A stretch of 64,000 bases of DNA from the NCBI GenBank assembly GCA_963812775.1, contig CAWEWH010000001.1:1-64000 (forward strand). Direction: 5' to 3'. The position numbers and the translations under genes were made by a program. The stretch's first letter is position 1. Each line of letters begins with the position of its first letter. Origin of the DNA: CAWEWH01 sp963812775 (GTDB lineage: Bacteria; Pseudomonadota; Alphaproteobacteria; Rhizobiales; Beijerinckiaceae). Below the pieces are notes generated by a model, which did not search any database, was not told where the DNA came from, and was given only the letters and a program-made list of their open reading frames with translations. This document shows positions 27,781 through 36,233 of the stretch, one piece after another.

Positions 27781-29019
27781 CTAACGCAAGTCGACCTGAG
27801 CGTCAAACAGCCGTTCATACTCGCTGAGCGCGTAGCGGTCGGTCATGCCGGCGATGTAGTCCGCCACGCGGCGTGCGCGTTGCGCCTCGTCCTGCCCCTC
27901 CGCCTCATCGCGCCATTCGGCCGGCATCAGGCCCGGCGCATCGACGAAGCGGCGGAACAGCTTCCGCACCACCTCCTCGGCCTCGATCCGCACCCGCAAG
28001 ACGCGCGGGTGCCGGTACATGTTGGGGTAGAGGAAGGCCTTCAGCGTCCTGTCGGCCTCCGCGAATGCGGCCGAGAAGGCGACCATCGGCCGCCCGGCGT
28101 GGCGGATGGCGTCGGCATGCGGCGCAGCGAGGCTGTCGAGGCGGCGGCCGCTTTCGGCCGTGGCATCCTCGACGAAGCGGGTGATGACGCGGCGGACGAG
28201 CTCGTGCACGCGCCGGCTGCGATCGAGATCGGGATAGCGTGTGTCGATCTTGCCGAGCAGCTCGGCCAGGAAGGGCACGGCGCCGAGATCGTCGAGATCG
28301 AACAGCCCGGCCCGCAGCCCGTCGTCAACATCGTGGGCATTGTAGGCGATGTCGTCGGCGAGCGCGGCGCATTGCGCCTCCGCACCCGCATGGGTCGACA
28401 GCCACAGATCGTGACGCCGATTGTAGTCGGCGATCGCCGGCGGCACGCCGCGCTCCGCGTAGCGGCCAACCGGAGCTCCCGCCGCGTCAACGAGCGGGCC
28501 ATTGTGCTTCACCAACCCCTCCAGCGTCTCCCATGTGAGGTTGAGGCCGTCATAGTCGGCGTAATGGCGCTCGAGCGTCGTCACCACCTTGAGCGCCTGG
28601 GCATTGTGGTCGAAGCCGCCGAAGGCCGCCATGGCATCGTCAAGCGCATCCTCGCCGGTGTGCCCAAAGGGCGTGTGGCCGACATCATGGGAGAGTGCCA
28701 GCGCCTCGGCGAGATCCTCGTCGAGGCCGAGCGAACGGGCGAGCGCCCGGGCGATCTGGCTCACTTCGAGCGTGTGGGTGAGCCGCGTGCGGAAGTGGTC
28801 GCCCTCGTGATAGACGAAGACCTGTGTCTTGTGCTTCAGCCGCCGGAAGGCGGTGGAATGGATGATGCGGTCGCGGTCGCGCTGGAAGGCGGTACGGGTC
28901 GGCGACGGCGCTTCCGGGCAGAGGCGCCCGCGGCTGGCCCACGGATTCGACGCATAGGGCGCAATCCAGCGCTCGCCGGGCTGGCGCTGACGGTGACCGG
29001 GCTCATGAGCATGAGGCAT
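27781..29019 (-). CDS. dgt: Deoxyguanosinetriphosphate triphosphohydrolase-like protein
   Basis: A 412-residue HD-domain dNTPase. The metal-binding H..HD..D set is visible in FRTRLTHTLEVSQIARAL and LALSHDVGHTPFGHTGE, with later D in LADDIAYNAHDVDDGL. FRRLKHKTQVF near the N-terminus is the family signature. These enzymes split dNTPs into nucleoside and triphosphate. The gene is divergent from the A-type iron-sulfur carrier; the two starts are 109 bases apart. Confidence 0.94.
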   Translation of the reverse strand: MPHAHEPGHRQRQPGERWIAPYASNPWASRGRLCPEAPSPTRTAFQRDRDRIIHSTAFRRLKHKTQVFVYHEGDHFRTRLTHTLEVSQIARALARSLGLDEDLAEALALSHDVGHTPFGHTGEDALDDAMAAFGGFDHNAQALKVVTTLERHYADYDGLNLTWETLEGLVKHNGPLVDAAGAPVGRYAERGVPPAIADYNRRHDLWLSTHAGAEAQCAALADDIAYNAHDVDDGLRAGLFDLDDLGAVPFLAELLGKIDTRYPDLDRSRRVHELVRRVITRFVEDATAESGRRLDSLAAPHADAIRHAGRPMVAFSAAFAEADRTLKAFLYPNMYRHPRVLRVRIEAEEVVRKLFRRFVDAPGLMPAEWRDEAEGQDEAQRARRVADYIAGMTDRYALSEYERLFDAQVDLR

Positions 29020-29128
29020 GGGACCGCATCTCGGGTGGGCGGTTGCGCCCCGACCCGACGCCCCTTACCTTTCACGAGAGTCCCGACGCAAGCGCCTGCA
29101 ACCGAAACAGGCGGAAAATAACGGCATT

Positions 29129-29455
29129 ATGACAGGCATAACCCTCACTGAACGCGCCGCTCGCCGCATTCACCACGTGCTCGAAGGCGAGCGCACCGGC
29201 GCCATGCTGCGCATCAGCGTTAACGGCGGCGGCTGCTCGGGCTTCCAATACGCCTTCGACATCTCGACCGACAGGGCGGCCGACGACATCCTGGTGGAAC
29301 GCGACGGGGCCGTTGTGGTCGTCGACCCCATGTCGCTGCAGTTCCTCGAAGGCTCGACGGTCGATTTTGTCGACGATCTCATCGGCCAGTCGTTCAAGGT
29401 CCAGAACCCCAACGCCACCGCATCCTGCGGTTGCGGCACCTCTTTCTCGGTTTAA
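29129..29455 (+). CDS. erpA: A-type iron-sulfur cluster carrier (ErpA/IscA family)
   Basis: A 108-residue HesB/IscA-type protein. The three ligand cysteines are in VNGGGCSGFQYAF and ASCGCGTSFSV, the invariant C-x(64)-CxC layout of A-type carriers. It delivers Fe-S clusters to apoproteins. TGITLTERAARRI at the N-terminus and DDILVERDGAVVVVDPMS match the ErpA subgroup, though IscA is hard to exclude. The ATG at 29129 has GGCGGAAAATA upstream. Divergence from dgt is a common alphaproteobacterial arrangement. Confidence 0.92.
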   Translation: MTGITLTERAARRIHHVLEGERTGAMLRISVNGGGCSGFQYAFDISTDRAADDILVERDGAVVVVDPMSLQFLEGSTVDFVDDLIGQSFKVQNPNATASCGCGTSFSV

Positions 29456-29623
29456 GCTTAAGCCCGGCTCATGGCGGCCCGGACGGCGGAAGGCGCTTCC
29501 GTTGCGGCGCCGTTCGGTGCAAGGTGCCGGCCGGATCATGCCAGCGTCCGTCGCTGCGCTGTCGCACGGACAAAGCGCGCCCTCACCCGATAGCCACGTT
29601 CCCCCTCACGCCGGGAGTGCCCG

Positions 29624-31579
29624 ATGACCTCACGAAAAATGAAGAACAAGCTCTTGTGCGCCGTCTCGGCGCTTGCCTTCGTGGCCGCCGCAACGGTCGC
29701 CGGCACCCGCTTTGTCGAGCACCGCATCGCCACGGCCGCGGCCGCGGCCGGTGTCCAGATCGGCAAGGTGGACGCCAACCTCCTCACCGGACGCGTCGCC
29801 CTGACGGACGTGACGGCAGCCGCCGGCTCCGGCCGGCTCAATGTCGGCTCGCTCACCGTCAATGCCGGGCCGGCCTTGATCAGCGCGGCGCTGGCGGCCG
29901 AGAACGTCACGCTGAACGACGTGACGCTGGGCGTCGACTACATCACCTATCGCATCCCGCGCGTCGACGTGACCGCATCGAGCCTCAGCCAAGCGCAATT
30001 GCTGGCGCTGCTCGACAAGAACGCCACCGAGCCCTTGGCCAAGCGGCTGGCGCAGTTCTCGGCCTCGGCCATCTCCGCCCCGCAGATGTTCATCGAGCAG
30101 ACGGTCGGGGGCGACAAGTCGACCATCGTCTACAAGGACATCGCCGCCCGCGACATCGTCAACGGCAAGATCGGCTCGTTCACGGTCTCCGGTGCGGCCA
30201 TGTCGGGCATGGCCGCCAACAAGCCGGTCGACGGCACCTTCGGGCCAATGAGCGTCAAGGATTTCGACCTGGTGCTGACGCTGCGGCTCTACACCGACAA
30301 GGCCGGACCGAACGACACGGTGCCGCGGGTCATCTATTCGAGCTTCTCGGCCGAGAAGATGGCCATAACCGGCGACAAGGGCGTCAAGGTCGGCATCGAC
30401 CGCGTCTCCGGCGGCGGTTTCAAGGCGCGTCCCGGCCAGACGCCGTGGCTCGATCTCATGAAGACGCTCGCCGAGCAGGGCGACTTCGAGAAGCTGCCGA
30501 ACCCCGAGAAGGCCCGCGTCGGCACCATGTTCCTCGACATGTTCGACTCATTCGAGTTCGGGCAGATCGAGCTCACCGGCCTCAGCATCGAGGACGCCTC
30601 GACCGGCAAGCCGGTCAGCGTCCGCATCAACCGCGTTGCCGTCAGCGGCGGCGACGCCAGCGAGGTGCGCATGGAGGGTTTCGACATTACGGCGCCGGAC
30701 GGCAAGATATCGCTCGGGCTCTCGACCTGGTCGGGCTACTCCTTCAAGCCGACCATCGCCGGCCTCAGAGAGCTGCTCGCCCGTCCCGATCTCGACAAGC
30801 TCGACGATTTCGATTTCCGCAAGCTGATGCCAGTGATCGGCACCTCGCGCTCGGCCGATCTTCTGCTCGACGTCCCCAACGAGAAAACGCCTGGCGAGCG
30901 CATCCAGGTCGCCATGAAGGGCAGCGAGCTCACGGCCGACAAGCCGCTCAACGGCATCCCGACCAACGTGCGCTACGCGATCAACAATCTCGCCATGACC
31001 ATCCCGTCCGGCTTGCAGCAGGAAGAAGGGCTGAAGGACCTGCTCGCAATGGGCTACAAGGCGATCAACGTCTCGCTCGCCATCGAAACTGTGTGGAACG
31101 AAGCCGCCAACGAGATCGCCATCAAGGAGGTGTCCTTCAATGGCGTCGACATGGGGTCCGTCGCCATCCGCGCCATCCTCGGCAACGTCACCAAGGACGT
31201 GTTCGCGTCCGATCTCGCCATGGCGCAGGTGGCGCTGATGGGCGTCACGGCGAAGTCGCTGTCGATCAACGTCGAGAACCGCGGCGGCTTCGAGCGCGGC
31301 ATCGCGCACGCGGCCAAGCAGCAGGGGCGCACCGCCGACGACCTGCGCAAGGAACTGGGCACGGCCGCCACCATGGTGATCCCGGCGGTGCTCGGCGATT
31401 CCAGCGGCGCCAAGGCCATCGCCTCTGCGGTGGCGAAATTCGTCACCAAGCCAGGCACGCTCGCCATCAGCGCGACCGCCAAGGACAAGTCGGGCCTCGG
31501 CCTCGCCGACTTCATGGCGACGGGCGGCGACCCGACGGCCATCCTGAGCAAGCTCGACGTGACGGCAACCGCGCAATAG
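29624..31579 (+). CDS. Large envelope protein of unknown function, AsmA-like in style
   Basis: A 651-residue protein with a signal or anchor helix (LLCAVSALAFVAAATVAGT) and then a long periplasmic part made of alternating short beta-like segments with repeated motifs (GVQIGKVDANLLTGRVALTD, KSLSINVENRGG). This alternation of amphipathic strands resembles AsmA/YhdP-type bridge proteins that move lipids across the periplasm, but no family motif can be confirmed by eye. It has no cysteines in the mature part and few predicted membrane segments. The ATG follows GGGAG. It lies between the Fe-S carrier and an acetyltransferase on the same strand. I do not assign a function. Confidence 0.75.
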   Translation: MTSRKMKNKLLCAVSALAFVAAATVAGTRFVEHRIATAAAAAGVQIGKVDANLLTGRVALTDVTAAAGSGRLNVGSLTVNAGPALISAALAAENVTLNDVTLGVDYITYRIPRVDVTASSLSQAQLLALLDKNATEPLAKRLAQFSASAISAPQMFIEQTVGGDKSTIVYKDIAARDIVNGKIGSFTVSGAAMSGMAANKPVDGTFGPMSVKDFDLVLTLRLYTDKAGPNDTVPRVIYSSFSAEKMAITGDKGVKVGIDRVSGGGFKARPGQTPWLDLMKTLAEQGDFEKLPNPEKARVGTMFLDMFDSFEFGQIELTGLSIEDASTGKPVSVRINRVAVSGGDASEVRMEGFDITAPDGKISLGLSTWSGYSFKPTIAGLRELLARPDLDKLDDFDFRKLMPVIGTSRSADLLLDVPNEKTPGERIQVAMKGSELTADKPLNGIPTNVRYAINNLAMTIPSGLQQEEGLKDLLAMGYKAINVSLAIETVWNEAANEIAIKEVSFNGVDMGSVAIRAILGNVTKDVFASDLAMAQVALMGVTAKSLSINVENRGGFERGIAHAAKQQGRTADDLRKELGTAATMVIPAVLGDSSGAKAIASAVAKFVTKPGTLAISATAKDKSGLGLADFMATGGDPTAILSKLDVTATAQ

Positions 31580-31597
31580 CGCGACAACAGACAACGG

Positions 31598-32267
31598 ATG
31601 ACGGACGACAGAGGACAGAGAGACGCTCCGTCGTCCGTCGTCCGGCTTCGCCATCGCCTCAAGAACTGGCGCAATCCGCACAACGAGACGCGCCTGCATC
31701 TTGCGGCGCTGGCGCGGCGCTACGGCTTCTCCATCGGCGAATACAGCTACGGCCGGCCAAAGGTGCGTTTCCCGGAGTCGGGGCGCAAGCTCGTCATCGG
31801 CCGCTACTGCTCCATCGCCGACAAGGTGGAGATCCTGCTCGGCGGCAATCACCGCACCGACTGGGTGACCACCTACCCGTTCGCCGCCATGCGCGGCCTG
31901 TGGCCAACGGCGCCGGATGCCGACTATCACGCGTCCGGCGGCGACGTGACCATCGGGCACGATGTCTGGCTCGGCTCGGGCGTACTGATCCTCTCGGGCG
32001 TCACCATCGGGCATGGCGCGGTCGTGGCGGCCCGCGCCGTCGTCACCAAGAACGTGCCGCCCTACGCCATCGTGGGCGGCAACCCGGCCGCTCTCATCCG
32101 CATGCGTTTCGACGACAAGACCGTGGCGGCGCTTCTGGACAGCGCCTGGTGGGATCTGCCGAAGGACAAGATCGCCGGGCTCATTCCGCTGTTGCAGAGC
32201 GGCGCGCGTAGAGGAGTTCGTCGAGGCGGTGAAGCGCGCGCTCACCCTCCCCTTGAGGGAAAGGTGA
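31598..32267 (+). CDS. Hexapeptide-repeat acetyltransferase (XAT/CatB-like), one frameshift
   Basis: The left-handed beta-helix repeats are clear (VTIGHDVWLGSGVLILSGVT, IGHGAVVAARAVVTKNVPPY, AIVGGNPAALIRMRF), and the preceding LLGGNHRTDWVTTYPF holds the family's catalytic histidine region. Such enzymes acetylate small acceptors: chloramphenicol, streptogramins, sugars or unknown metabolites. An extra base in the GCGCGC run near 32205 shifts the frame; removing it gives 222 residues ending VEEFVEAVKRALTLPLRER, whereas the given frame runs on to 32320 with a non-homologous tail. The start at 31598 is 18 bases past the previous gene's stop and is embedded in a GACGGA/GACAGA-rich stretch. Confidence 0.85.
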
Positions 32268-32273
32268 AGCCGT

Positions 32274-33359
32274 TCAAGGCGCCACGAGATCGGCGTCGGA
32301 AATCTTCCGCCGGCCGATGAGGCGGCCCTTCAGCGCCAGCGCCGGCTTCTCGATGACGAACCATGAGAGAGCCGCGACCGCGACCGTCAGCACCACCGCC
32401 GGCAGCAGCAGCGTCGCGGCCGCCGCCGCCGGGAACAGCGCCAGGAGCGATTGCTGCACCGGCCAGCCATAGAGATAGGTGCCATACGAGAGATCGTTGG
32501 CGATGGCGAGCCGCCGATGCGTCAGCGCCGGCGCGAGCGCCACCACGATCATGCCGTAGGCCTCGGTGCTGAACATGAGAAGCTTGTACGCGAAGGTAGC
32601 GTGCAGAACCGCCGTCAAGGCCGCGAGCCCCGCGAGCGCCACGCCCGACAGCCGCACCCGGTCGCGCCACACATAGAGCGCCGCGCCAGCCGCGAAGATG
32701 AAGGTGAGGCGCAGCGCCGTCTGCAGGCCCTTGCCGGCATCGGGCCTCACGAGATCGAGCCCCGCCACCGCAAGACCGAGGCCCGCCGCCACGATGAGGG
32801 CCGCCCAGCGGCTGCGGATGAGGCCGACGAGGCCCGCCGCGAACACGCCGATATAGCAGAAGGTCTCGTATTTGAGGGTCCACACCGTCCCCATGGGGAA
32901 GCGGAACGGGTGGGCCTCGAACAGGCCCGGCAGCGGCGCGCTGCTCTTGAAGGTGGTGAGCGTGCCGACGATGAAGCGCCACGTGCCGGCATCGCCAAAA
33001 TAGGCGGCGAGCGGCAGCCGCGTCAGCGCCGGCCCGAGGACGAGCGCCACGACGAGCGTCGCGGCGATCAGCGCCGGGGCGATGCGTAGCGTCCGCGCCA
33101 CGACGTAGTCGCGCCAGCCGCGATTGTCGAAGCTCATGGTGACGAGGAAGCCCGAGATGGCGAAGAAGCCGTTCACCGCATGCTCGCCGAGCGTGAAAGT
33201 GGTCGCCAAGGTCAGCGGCTCGTCCTCGACCCGGCCGCTGGCGACGCTGAAGGCGTGCGAGACGATCACCGCAAGGGCCATGAGGAGCCGCATCAGGGTG
33301 AAGTTGTTGTGCGGCCGCTCGAGCGCCGTGCCGATTGTCGGTCCGTGAAGCCAGCCCAT
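32274..33359 (-). CDS. Acyltransferase 3 family membrane protein
   Basis: A 361-residue polytopic protein of the acyltransferase 3 (OafA/NodX) family. FTLMRLLMALAVIVSHAFSV at the N-terminus holds the R-x10-H type catalytic motif, and GFFAISGFLVTMSFDNRG plus TVWTLKYETFCYIGVF (tryptophan-x-x-x-E) follow. About ten membrane helices are predicted. These enzymes O-acylate sugars or lipids at the membrane. The start ATG overlaps the stop of the GT2 gene as TGATG, so translation is coupled. Confidence 0.92.
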   Translation of the reverse strand: MGWLHGPTIGTALERPHNNFTLMRLLMALAVIVSHAFSVASGRVEDEPLTLATTFTLGEHAVNGFFAISGFLVTMSFDNRGWRDYVVARTLRIAPALIAATLVVALVLGPALTRLPLAAYFGDAGTWRFIVGTLTTFKSSAPLPGLFEAHPFRFPMGTVWTLKYETFCYIGVFAAGLVGLIRSRWAALIVAAGLGLAVAGLDLVRPDAGKGLQTALRLTFIFAAGAALYVWRDRVRLSGVALAGLAALTAVLHATFAYKLLMFSTEAYGMIVVALAPALTHRRLAIANDLSYGTYLYGWPVQQSLLALFPAAAAATLLLPAVVLTVAVAALSWFVIEKPALALKGRLIGRRKISDADLVAP

Positions 33360-34237
33360 CACGGCGCCCCCTCCCCGAGCCCCTCGTGGGCGAGCGCGCT
33401 CGTGCCGCGCAGGAAGGCGAGCGCGCCTGCCGCCGAGCCGCCATAACGCTCGACGATGCCGCGATTGAAGCTGAGGCAGGCGAGCGCGGTCTTCATCGCG
33501 TTGAGCGCGAAGGTGTTGGGTGCCGGGTCGGCGAGCCCGTACTTTCGCGACACATAGGCGCGCGACCAAGCCTGATGCCAGCGTGACTTGAACACGCGCC
33601 CCTGGCGCGGCGCGCTCGAGCGCCCGCGCCCGTGCCGCGCCACGGCGCCATCCACGTGCACGAGCGCATGGCCGGCATCGGCAAGGCGCCGGCACAGATC
33701 GTCGTCCTCGTAGAACAGAAAAATGTTCTCGTCGAAGCCGCCGAGCTCGACGAACGGCGCGCGACGCACCATGAGGCAGGCGCCCGAGAGGAACGGCGCG
33801 CAGCAATCCCCCTGCGGCAGGACGAGCGGCCCCTTGGGATTGGTGAGGTAAGGGGCGAGCAGCGACCGCGGCTGGTAGAAGACGCGTCCATCGGGCTCGA
33901 CAAGCCGCGGCGCGAGCAGCGCCGCCTCCGGATAGCGCCCGGCGGCGGCGATGAGCGCCGCGAGCGCCCCGGGCTCCAGCGCGACGTCGGGATTGACGAT
34001 CAGCACGAGCTCGCCCGCGGCGGCGCGCACGCCCTGATTGTTGGCGCGGCCGTAGCCCTGGTTGCGGGAATTGCGGATGACGCAAGCGCCCAGCATCTCG
34101 GCGATGTCGGACGAACCGTCGCGGCTCCCGTTGTCGACGACGATGAGTGCGGCACCCTCGCGCTGCAAGGCGCCGAGGCAGTCGGGCAGCGCATGCGCGC
34201 TGTCGAAGGCGACCACCACGGCGGTGACGGGGCTCAT
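33359..34237 (-). CDS. Glycosyltransferase family 2 protein
   Basis: A 292-residue GT2 enzyme. ALIVVDNGSRDGSSDIAEML carries the nucleotide-binding DNxSxDG motif, LVLIVNPDVALEPGALAALI the metal-binding region (NPD in place of DxD), and GGFDENIFLFYEDDDLCRRL the acceptor/base motif. This pattern matches the rhamnosyltransferase-type GT2 subgroup. It would add a sugar to an envelope polysaccharide. The start ATG overlaps the aspS stop (ATGA), and its own stop overlaps the next start. Confidence 0.92.
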   Translation of the reverse strand: MSPVTAVVVAFDSAHALPDCLGALQREGAALIVVDNGSRDGSSDIAEMLGACVIRNSRNQGYGRANNQGVRAAAGELVLIVNPDVALEPGALAALIAAAGRYPEAALLAPRLVEPDGRVFYQPRSLLAPYLTNPKGPLVLPQGDCCAPFLSGACLMVRRAPFVELGGFDENIFLFYEDDDLCRRLADAGHALVHVDGAVARHGRGRSSAPRQGRVFKSRWHQAWSRAYVSRKYGLADPAPNTFALNAMKTALACLSFNRGIVERYGGSAAGALAFLRGTSALAHEGLGEGAP

Positions 34238-36042
34238 TTGTCCGGCAGGATCGGCCGGATGTGCAGCTCGCGCAATTGCCGCGGCGTGGCCTCCGACGGT
34301 GCCCCCATCAAGAGGTCCATGGCCTGCTGGTTCATCGGGAACAGCGCCACCTCGCGCAGGTTCTGCTCGCCGGTGATGAGCATGACGATACGGTCGACCC
34401 CGGCCGCCATGCCGCCATGCGGCGGCGCCCCGTACTGGAACGCCCGGTAGAGGCCGCCGAAGCGCTCGACCACGTCCTTCTCGCCGTAGCCAGCGATCTC
34501 GAAGGCCTTCACCATGGCGTTGGGGCGATGGTTGCGGATGCCGCCCGATGCGATCTCGTAGCCGTTGCACACCATGTCGTACTGGAAGGCCTTGATGCCG
34601 AGCACGGTCTTCCTGTCGGCCGCATCGAGCTTGAGGAACTTGTCGAGGGCGAAGTTCGGCATCGAGAACGGGTTGTGCGAGAAGTCGAGGCGCTTCTCGT
34701 CCTCGTTCCATTCGAACATGGGGAAATCGGTGATCCAGCACAGCGCGAACTGCTCGCGGTTGCCGAGGCCGAGCTCGTCGCCGATGCGGATGCGCGCCTT
34801 GCCGGCCAGCGCCGCGGCCTTGGCCTCCTCACCGGCCGAGAAGAACAGCGCGTCGCCCGCCTTGACGCCCGCCGTCTCGGCCATCAGCGCCTGCACGTCG
34901 GCCGGGATGAACTTGGCGATGGGACCCTTGCCGGCGAGCGCCCCACCCTCCTCCTCGAACACGATGTAGCCGAGGCCCGGTGCTCCCTCGGCGCGGGCCC
35001 ACTCGTTGAGCTTGTCGAAGAACGAACGCGGCTGCTTTGCCGCCCCTGGCGCCGGGATGGCGCGCACGACGCCACCCGCCTTGATGACGTTCTTGAAGGC
35101 GTTGAACGTCACGCTCGCCTGCCCGAAAGCCTCGGTCAGGTCAGCGATGACGAGCGGATTGCGCAGGTCCGGCTTGTCGGAGCCGTAATTGAGCATGGCG
35201 TCGGCGTAAGGGATGCGGGGAAAGGCTTCCGTCACCGGCTTGCCGGCCGCGAACTCCTCGAAGACGCCGCGCAGCACCGGCTCCATCGTCGTGAAGACGT
35301 CTTCCTGGGTGACGAAGCTCATCTCCAGGTCGAGCTGATAGAACTCGCCCGGCAGGCGGTCGGCGCGCGGGTCTTCGTCGCGAAAGCAAGGTGCGATCTG
35401 GAAATAGCGATCGAACCCCGACATCATGATGAGCTGCTTGTATTGCTGCGGCGCCTGCGGCAGCGCGTAGAATTTTCCCGGATGCAGCCGCGACGGCACC
35501 AGGAAGTCGCGCGCTCCTTCCGGCGAGGAGGCCGTGAGGATCGGCGTCTGGAACTCGGAAAAGCCCTTCTCCTTCATGCGCCGGCGCATGGAGTCGATGA
35601 CCGCGACGCGGGTCATGATGTTCTTGTGCAGCCGCTCGCGCCTGAGATCGAGGAAGCGGAAGCGCTGCCTGATGTCCTCCGGATAGTCCTGCTCGCCGAA
35701 CACCGGCAGGGGCAGCTCGGCGGCGGGACCGAGCACCTCGAAGCCTTCCACATAGATCTCGACTTGGCCTGTCGGCAGCTCGGCATTCTCGGTGCCGGGC
35801 GGACGCCGGCGCACCTTGCCGTCGATCTTCACCACCCACTCGGACCGCGCCTCGTTGGCGGCCTTGAAGGCCGGCGAATCCGGATCGGCCACCACCTGGG
35901 TGATGCCGTAATGGTCGCGCAGGTCGATGAACAGCACGCCGCCATGGTCGCGGATGCGATGGCACCAGCCGGACAGGCGGACCGTCTGACCGATATGCGA
36001 TGCGTCGAGCGCGCCGCAGGTATGGGTGCGATAGGGATGCAT
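34234..36042 (-). CDS. aspS: Aspartate-tRNA ligase
   Basis: A 602-residue class II synthetase of the bacterial/nondiscriminating type. It starts MHPYRTHTCGALDASHIGQT with the OB-fold anticodon domain, then motif 2 (FRDEDPRADRLPGEFYQLDL), the bacterial GAD insertion, and motif 3 (GGMAAGVDRIVMLITGEQNL). Start 36042 is preferred over 36054 because the family begins with MHxYRTHxCG; no strong ribosome site precedes either. Its stop overlaps the start of the GT2 gene, an unusual partner. Confidence 0.96.
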   Translation of the reverse strand: MHPYRTHTCGALDASHIGQTVRLSGWCHRIRDHGGVLFIDLRDHYGITQVVADPDSPAFKAANEARSEWVVKIDGKVRRRPPGTENAELPTGQVEIYVEGFEVLGPAAELPLPVFGEQDYPEDIRQRFRFLDLRRERLHKNIMTRVAVIDSMRRRMKEKGFSEFQTPILTASSPEGARDFLVPSRLHPGKFYALPQAPQQYKQLIMMSGFDRYFQIAPCFRDEDPRADRLPGEFYQLDLEMSFVTQEDVFTTMEPVLRGVFEEFAAGKPVTEAFPRIPYADAMLNYGSDKPDLRNPLVIADLTEAFGQASVTFNAFKNVIKAGGVVRAIPAPGAAKQPRSFFDKLNEWARAEGAPGLGYIVFEEEGGALAGKGPIAKFIPADVQALMAETAGVKAGDALFFSAGEEAKAAALAGKARIRIGDELGLGNREQFALCWITDFPMFEWNEDEKRLDFSHNPFSMPNFALDKFLKLDAADRKTVLGIKAFQYDMVCNGYEIASGGIRNHRPNAMVKAFEIAGYGEKDVVERFGGLYRAFQYGAPPHGGMAAGVDRIVMLITGEQNLREVALFPMNQQAMDLLMGAPSEATPRQLRELHIRPILPDK

Positions 36043-36233
36043 GTGTGGCGCCATTGCGACGCAGCGGGCGTGCGTCGGGATTGCGGGCAGGAAACGGACG
36101 AGGCTTGCTTTGTCAAGGCTCCGAGGAGTCAATTCGCCACGGTGATGCTTGATTCGCCGAGGAAATTACCGGTTTGCGACGACGCCGCGGCATGGCAAAG
36201 TGCGCCGCAGCCAAATTCAGGGGACTTTGCGGG

